This document shows, piece after piece, positions 5,649-10,206 of a stretch of 10,206 bases of DNA. How positions within the stretch are numbered: position 1 is the first letter of the stretch; each line of letters starts with the position of its first letter. The notes beneath the pieces are model-generated. The model made no database searches. It worked only from the letters and a program-made list of their open reading frames with translations, and had not been told where the DNA came from. Source of the DNA: JBEKEX01 sp050013615. Its GTDB lineage: Bacteria > Chloroflexota > Anaerolineae > Anaerolineales > Anaerolineaceae. The stretch is taken from positions 1 through 10,206 of the forward strand of contig JBEKEX010000098.1 of assembly GCA_050013615.1 (NCBI GenBank), written 5' to 3'. The position numbers and the translations under genes were made by a program.

Positions 5649-8429
5649 ATGCCCCCTACAATCTACCTAATCGACGGTCATGCTCTTGCTTATCGCATGT
5701 ACTTTGCATTGACCAATGCCGGCAACCGGTTCCAAACCCACGCCGGCGAACCGACCGCCGGCACCTTCGGGTTTGCCAACGTCTTGATGCGCATCCTGGA
5801 AAACGAACGGCCCGAATACCTGGCGGTGGCTTTCGATACCGGCAAGACTTTCCGCAATGATCTCTATTCCGAATACAAAGCAACGCGCGCCAAGATGCCC
5901 GAAGACCTGCGCCCACAGATCGAGCGCATCCGCCAGTTGGTGGATGCCTTCGGCCTTCCACGATTGGAGCAGGAAGGCATGGAAGGCGACGATGTCCTCG
6001 GCAGCATTGCCCAACAGGCAGTGGCCAAGGGTCTGGGAGTAAAGATCATTACCGGTGATAAAGACCTGCTGCAATTGGTCAACGACCGCATCATCGTCAA
6101 CCTGCCTGGCAGCGATAAACTGTCCGATGCCAAGGACTATCTCGAAAGCGACGTGGTCGCCAAACTTGGCGTGCGCCCGAACCAAGTGGTGGATTACAAA
6201 GCGCTGGTCGGTGACCATTCCGACAACATCCCCGGCGTGCACGGCATCGGCGAAAAGACGGCGGTGTCGCTGCTCAAAGAATATCCGACGCTGGATGATA
6301 TCTACGCCCACCTGGAGCAGATCCCCGGCCGGGCACGTACGCTGCTGGAAGCCGGGAAAGAATCCGCCTACCTCAGCCAAAACCTGGCCCGCATCCGCAC
6401 CGACGTAGCCGTCACGCTCGACCTGGAAAAAGCCCGCACGGTGCACATCGATACCAAAGCGGTCGAAGCCTTGTTCCAGACCTTGGAATTCCGTACGCTC
6501 ATCCCACGGTTGCGTGCCCTCAATCCGCACAGCGAATCGGGCGTCGGTGAACAACTTGATCTGTTCGGCCAACAGGTCCGACGCATCGGGCAATCAGGGC
6601 CCTATGAATTGAAAACGACCATCGTTCAAACGGAAGAACAGCTCAAAGCCCTAAAGAGCAAGCTGGAACATGCCGGCGAGATCGCATTCGATACGGAGAC
6701 CACCTCAACCGACTCCATGCGCGCCAAACTGGTTGGCATTTCACTCGCCGTCGAAGCCGGTGAAGGATTCTACATCCCGGTCGGGCACAACACCGGCGAA
6801 ACTCAACTGACGCTGGACGTCGTCCTGAAGGCGCTCACGCCTGCCATGACCGACCCGCATAAGCCCAAGGTGGGCCACAACCTCAAGTACGATTACATGA
6901 TGTTGGCACGCCAGGGGTTGCGTACAGCACCCCTCGAGTTCGATACCATGATCGCCGAGTGGCTCATCGACCCCGATTCGCACAACCTGGGATTGAAGGA
7001 CATGGCCGATGCTTACCTGGGCATTTCCATGACCCACATCGAAGAATTGATCGGCACGGGCAAGAACCAGATCATTATGGCAGATGTGCCGGTGGCCAAA
7101 GCTGCCCCGTATGCTGCTGCCGACGCCGAAGTGTCGCTGCGGCTGACCGAAACCTTGCGGCCCAAGCTGACGGAACGCCACGTGGAGCGGGTATTCAATG
7201 ACATCGAGATGCCACTCATCTCCGTGCTGGCAGAAATGGAAATGACCGGCATCACCCTCGACGGCGATTTCTTGAAACAGCTGTCCGTCGAATTGAAGGC
7301 GCGCCTGCACGAGCTGGAAAAGCAGGTATATGACGCCGTCGGACATTCCTTCAACCTCAATTCCACCCAGCAGCTTTCCGATGTGCTTTTCATCAAGCTT
7401 GGCTTGCAGCCTCCGGACCCGCGCAAAAAGACCGCCAGCGGGCATTACTCCACCTCTGCCGAAGTCCTCGAAGAGTTGCAAGGGCAGAATCCCGTGGTGG
7501 ACATGCTGCTGGAATACCGCGAACTTTCCAAGCTGCAATCCACTTACGTCGAGACGCTGCCCCTCGAGATCAACCCTGAGACCGGGCGCATCCATACGTC
7601 GTTCAACCAAACCGGATCGGTAACCGGACGCCTGGCGTCCTCGAATCCGAACCTGCAGAATATCCCAGTCCGCACCGAGCTGGGCCGCCAAGTGCGCCGA
7701 GCCTTTGTGGCTTCACCCGGCTGGGTGCTGCTATCGATCGATTATTCCCAGATCGAGCTGCGCCTGGTTGCCCAAATGTCCGGCGATAAGGCTATGCTGG
7801 ATGCGTTTCGCGCCGGGCAGGATATTCACGCCACCACCGCGGCCGCCGTCTTGAACATCCCCATCGATCAGGTGACCAAAGACCAGCGCCGCCACGCCAA
7901 AGCGATCAATTTCGGCCTGATCTACGGCATGAGTGCGTTTGGCCTGACCCGCACCACCGACCTGACGTTGGCCGAGGCGGAGAACTTCGTGCGCGGCTAT
8001 TTCCAACAGTTCCCCGGTGTGAAAAAATACCTGGACGGCATCCGCCGCTTGGCCGCCAGCCAGGGCTATGTGGAAACCTTGTTGGGCCGCCGGCGGTACT
8101 TCCCCAACCTAAAATCCGGCTCCAACAAAAACATAGTTGCCCGCGAGGAACGCGAGGCGATCAACGCCCCCATCCAGGGTACCGCTGCCGACATTATGAA
8201 GCTGGCCATGATCCGCGTGCCGGCTGCACTGCAGAAAGCCAAGCTGCCGTCGCATCTCCTACTGCAGGTGCATGACGAGCTGGTACTGGAATGTCCGCCG
8301 GGCGACTTGAAACAGACCGCGGCGGTCGTGCAGCAGGTGATGGAAAACGCCTACCCGCTCGACATCCCACTGACAACGGAAGCACGTTCCGGCAAGAATT
8401 GGGAAGAACTGCAACCTTTTAAACCTTAA
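5649..8429 (+). CDS. polA: DNA polymerase I with 5' nuclease and proofreading domains
   Basis: Repair and Okazaki-fragment-processing polymerase, 926 residues, the normal length for the three-domain form. Residues 1-290 are the 5'-3' nuclease: D9 in YLIDGHALAYR, EGMEGDDVLGS, IITGDKDLLQ and VGDHSDNIPGVHGIGEKTA, which includes the helix-hairpin-helix. Residues about 320-510 are the 3'-5' exonuclease with all three Exo motifs: FDTETTS (D348, E350), GHNLKYDYM and YAAADAEVSLR. The polymerase has motif A DYSQIELRLVAQMSGD (D698), motif B RRHAKAINFGLIYG (R748, K751, F755, Y759) and motif C QVHDELVLE (H875, D876, E877). Phe at 755 is the E. coli-type residue that discriminates against dideoxynucleotides. 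No Shine-Dalgarno precedes the ATG at 5649, but MPPTIYLIDGHALAYR is a typical PolA start. It follows the fusion-protein gene by 25 bp and ends before a hairpin, so the two probably form an operon. Confidence 0.97.
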   Translation: MPPTIYLIDGHALAYRMYFALTNAGNRFQTHAGEPTAGTFGFANVLMRILENERPEYLAVAFDTGKTFRNDLYSEYKATRAKMPEDLRPQIERIRQLVDAFGLPRLEQEGMEGDDVLGSIAQQAVAKGLGVKIITGDKDLLQLVNDRIIVNLPGSDKLSDAKDYLESDVVAKLGVRPNQVVDYKALVGDHSDNIPGVHGIGEKTAVSLLKEYPTLDDIYAHLEQIPGRARTLLEAGKESAYLSQNLARIRTDVAVTLDLEKARTVHIDTKAVEALFQTLEFRTLIPRLRALNPHSESGVGEQLDLFGQQVRRIGQSGPYELKTTIVQTEEQLKALKSKLEHAGEIAFDTETTSTDSMRAKLVGISLAVEAGEGFYIPVGHNTGETQLTLDVVLKALTPAMTDPHKPKVGHNLKYDYMMLARQGLRTAPLEFDTMIAEWLIDPDSHNLGLKDMADAYLGISMTHIEELIGTGKNQIIMADVPVAKAAPYAAADAEVSLRLTETLRPKLTERHVERVFNDIEMPLISVLAEMEMTGITLDGDFLKQLSVELKARLHELEKQVYDAVGHSFNLNSTQQLSDVLFIKLGLQPPDPRKKTASGHYSTSAEVLEELQGQNPVVDMLLEYRELSKLQSTYVETLPLEINPETGRIHTSFNQTGSVTGRLASSNPNLQNIPVRTELGRQVRRAFVASPGWVLLSIDYSQIELRLVAQMSGDKAMLDAFRAGQDIHATTAAAVLNIPIDQVTKDQRRHAKAINFGLIYGMSAFGLTRTTDLTLAEAENFVRGYFQQFPGVKKYLDGIRRLAASQGYVETLLGRRRYFPNLKSGSNKNIVAREEREAINAPIQGTAADIMKLAMIRVPAALQKAKLPSHLLLQVHDELVLECPPGDLKQTAAVVQQVMENAYPLDIPLTTEARSGKNWEELQPFKP

Positions 8430-8435
8430 AACTGA

Positions 8436-8465
8436 CTGCGCCCAGAGCACTTTGCCTGGGCGCAG
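8436..8465 (+). terminator. Hairpin after polA, probable terminator
   Basis: CTGCGCCCAG at 8436-8445 and CTGGGCGCAG at 8456-8465 are perfect 10-bp complementary arms with a 10-nt loop, starting 6 nt after the polA stop. The stem is GC-rich and strong. The downstream CTTGTAGTAG has only scattered T, so it is not a classic U-tract terminator. It may act as a weak intrinsic terminator or as a 3'-end stabiliser. Confidence 0.6.
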
Positions 8466-8562
8466 CTTGTAGTAGAATAATATTAATGGTATTGGGGTTG
8501 TCATCCTTCGGTATCATCGCGCAGCACAATGACCGGGGATTCTATGTACTCAAGTTACTCAT
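8466..8562 (+). promoter_or_regulatory. Intergenic region before the TPR gene with AT-rich candidate promoter
   Basis: After the polA hairpin there is an AT-rich island, AGAATAATATTAATGG at 8474-8489, in otherwise GC-rich DNA. It contains -10-like hexamers (TAGAAT at 8473-8478, TAATAT at 8478-8483). The best -35-like TTGCCT (8452-8457) lies in the hairpin loop and right arm at a poor spacing. TTGTCA at 8498-8503 is a good -35 match but has no -10 at the right distance. No Shine-Dalgarno stands before the TPR gene. The promoter is a guess from composition. Confidence 0.22.
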
Positions 8563-9567
8563 GTGGATATGACCATGGCCGGTAATGAAGAAAATTTCCG
8601 AAAACTGATGGATCAGGGCAGCAGCGCCGCCTGGGAGCAAAAATGGGATGACGCCGCGCATTTCTACCAGCAAGCGCTGGAAGAGATGCCCGACAATCCC
8701 CAGGCGTTGACCAACCTGGGGTTGGCGCTGTTCGAAATGCAGGACTTCAAGTCTGCCCTGACTTATTATCAAAAGACGGCCGCACTCAACCCCAGCGACC
8801 CCGTGCCGGTCGAAAAGATCGCCAACATCCATGAGCGCTTGGGGCATTTGCCCGAAGCCGCACAGTCCTACATGCAATCGGCGGAGCTTTTCCTGAAGAC
8901 CCGCGACGTCGACAAAACTATTGACAACTGGTTGCAAGCCATCAGCATCCAACCGGAAAACTTGATGGCCCGCACACGGCTGGCGAGCATCTATGACAAA
9001 ATGGGGCGCAAGGCCGACGCTGTGATCGAGTACCTGGCAGTTGCCAGCCTGATGCAGCAGGCGGGAGACGTGACCAAAGCCTACCAAGTGGTGGAATACG
9101 TCCTCAAGATCATGCCGGAATATGCCGAGGCCAAGCAGGCACTCAACCTGCTGAAAAATAACCAACCACTCCCCAAGCCGCCGCGCCCACATGGCGGCAC
9201 TGCGGCAATGCGCATGGCGGAAGTGAAGCATTTGGATGCCCCTAAAATCACAACCGCACTCAAACAAGATCCCATCTCCGAAGCGCGCCAGCGTGCGCTG
9301 GTCAAGCTGGCTGCTTTGTTGTTCGAGGCAAATGAAGAAGCCCATGCCAACGGGCAGATCGCCCGGCGGGGCATCACCACCCTGACGCGCGGCACAGGCG
9401 GCCTTTCACCCGAAGTGGCCGAGCGCGCCCGCATCCAATTGCACCTCAACCAGGCAATCGAAGCACAAACCCAAGGTAACCTGACCGTGGCTGCCGAGGA
9501 ACTGGAACGTGCCGTCGAGATTGGCTTGAGCCGTGCCCGGATTTCGCACTGGGTTCCTATTTGCTGA
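8563..9567 (+). CDS. TPR-repeat protein, N-terminal part (frame broken near its end)
   Basis: A helical tetratricopeptide-repeat protein with no recognised enzymatic domain; such proteins usually serve as protein-binding scaffolds. Repeats are clear from about residue 13: WEQKWDDAAHFYQQALEEMP (24-43), then PQALTNLGLALFEMQDFKSALTYYQKTAALNP and IANIHERLGHLPEAAQSYMQSAELF, then a pair around LASIYDKMGRKADAVIEYLAVA and KAYQVVEYVLKIMPEYAEA. A Pro-rich linker (PKPPRPHGG, near residue 205) separates a second helical half. The frame opens with GTG at 8563; ATGs at 8569 and 8575 are equally possible, none with a ribosome site, and the third gives MAGNEENF. The last eight residues (ISHWVPIC) are out of keeping with the repeats, because the true frame leaves near 9538. 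No signal peptide or membrane helix is seen. The product as written is probably artificial at its C-terminus. Confidence 0.8.
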   Translation: MDMTMAGNEENFRKLMDQGSSAAWEQKWDDAAHFYQQALEEMPDNPQALTNLGLALFEMQDFKSALTYYQKTAALNPSDPVPVEKIANIHERLGHLPEAAQSYMQSAELFLKTRDVDKTIDNWLQAISIQPENLMARTRLASIYDKMGRKADAVIEYLAVASLMQQAGDVTKAYQVVEYVLKIMPEYAEAKQALNLLKNNQPLPKPPRPHGGTAAMRMAEVKHLDAPKITTALKQDPISEARQRALVKLAALLFEANEEAHANGQIARRGITTLTRGTGGLSPEVAERARIQLHLNQAIEAQTQGNLTVAAEELERAVEIGLSRARISHWVPIC

Positions 9568-10206
9568 TGGGCAAAGTGATGCTCAACACCGGCCGCTTCT
9601 CGGAAGCCGCCATCGCTTACTTGCATGCCCTCAGCCTGGCAGATGTGGAGTTGGCCGGCGAAGAACATGCCGACGAGCTGCGCCAGCTTTACGAGACTAT
9701 ATTCGAGGCGCAGTCGAACGAAAAAGACGAGGCCGTGCTGCGCAAGTTGTGCGAGACGATCTCTAACCAGTTGATGCGTGCTGATTGGCGCGACTACCTG
9801 ACCAAGGCTCGCCAGGAATTGCCACAGCAATCTGAAGGCAGCCCGCTCATGCCATTGGCTGAAATGCTGTTGGAAACCAGCGGCAGCCAGGTGGTGGAGG
9901 CATTGGCGCAGATCCGGCAGTTGGCCGGCATGAAGAAGTATCGCTCGGCGATGGAAGAAGCTTTCACCGCCCTGCCGTTCGCACCCACCTATTTGCCGCT
10001 GCACACCCAGATGGGAGAATTATTGATCTCCGAGGGACGCACCACCGAAGCAGTGGAGAAGTTCCTGATCACGTCCCAGCTCTACAGCCTGCGGGGCGAA
10101 GCCGCCCAGGCCGTGCGCCTGCTCAACCGGGTCACCCAGATGGCTCCTATGGACCTTTCCATCCGCAGCCGCCTGATCGAACTGCTCACCTCCCAGGGCC
10201 GCACCG
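9540..10206 (+). CDS. TPR-repeat protein, continuation in a shifted frame (open at the window edge)
   Basis: From 9540 this frame is open for 222 codons with no stop up to the end of the window, and it continues the same protein. It reads DFALGSYLLMGKVMLNTGRF, then SEAAIAYLHALSLADVEL, a full TPR helix pair, and later EAFTALPFAPTYLPLHTQMG, LLISEGRTTEAVEKFLITSQ and GEAAQAVRLLNRVTQMAPMD, again TPR-like. Helix A of the first repeat starts before the earliest ATG (9567), which favours a frameshift over a separate gene. Joining the halves needs one added base in the CCCGG at 9536-9540 (for example GG to GGG, giving A-R-D-F-A-L-G). If the shift is real, the ATG at 9567 overlaps the upstream TGA as TGATG and could allow reinitiation. 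The joined protein would exceed 548 residues. Confidence 0.75.

Noticed and set aside
5667..7691. Two long open frames (308 and 316 codons) antisense to polA
   Set aside because: They are shadows of GC-rich codon bias; their compositions are rich in His, Gln and Arg without domain motifs, and polA is certain on the plus strand.
8544..8585. 13-codon ORF starting ATGTAC after GGGGAT, overlapping the TPR start
   Set aside because: The GGGGAT is a weak ribosome site and the peptide has no recognisable leader or attenuator features. Too short to support without conservation.
9528..9545. Programmed -1 ribosomal frameshift in the TPR gene
   Set aside because: No X-XXY-YYZ slippery heptamer is present around CGTGCCCGGATTTC; a one-base loss is simpler.
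9081..10004. 307-codon open frame antisense to the TPR gene
   Set aside because: It has no protein motifs, and the plus strand carries clear TPR repeats on both sides of the frame break.

Overview
The window reads as a chromosomal segment of a moderately GC-rich bacterium. The mix of a receiver/Roadblock-type signalling protein, a full-length proofreading DNA polymerase I and long TPR proteins most resembles Chloroflexota (Anaerolineae-like). That placement rests on protein style only and is an inference. Most genes lack a strong Shine-Dalgarno sequence. No rRNA, tRNA, CRISPR array or complete insertion sequence was seen.

Left part (1-2628, minus strand): a surface-polysaccharide operon. It runs from wecC (UDP-ManNAc dehydrogenase) to wecB (UDP-GlcNAc 2-epimerase) and then to the first 37 codons of a glycosyltransferase that leaves the window at base 1. 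WecB and WecC together turn UDP-GlcNAc into UDP-ManNAcA, and the glycosyltransferase may use this or another sugar. A perfect TATAAT lies upstream of wecC in the 169-bp divergent intergenic region.

Centre (2798-8429, plus strand): a 941-residue protein and, 25 bp downstream, polA. The large protein is the most unusual item here. It has a degenerate receiver domain, a probable Roadblock/LC7 domain, and about 550 residues of Pro/Glu-rich linker carrying repeated PWE and FLDRF-like motifs. It ends in a domain that aligns with IS200/IS605 Y1 (HUH) transposases. In that domain the two HUH histidines have become Tyr and Gln, while the position of the nucleophilic tyrosine is kept. This looks like a domesticated transposase domain fused to a signalling module. 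PolA is complete, with 5' nuclease, proofreading exonuclease and polymerase motifs all intact. A perfect 10-bp hairpin follows its stop.

Right part (8563-10206, plus strand): a TPR-repeat protein whose reading frame is broken near 9535-9541. The rest of the protein continues without a stop in another frame to the window edge. A one-base loss in a G run explains this best.
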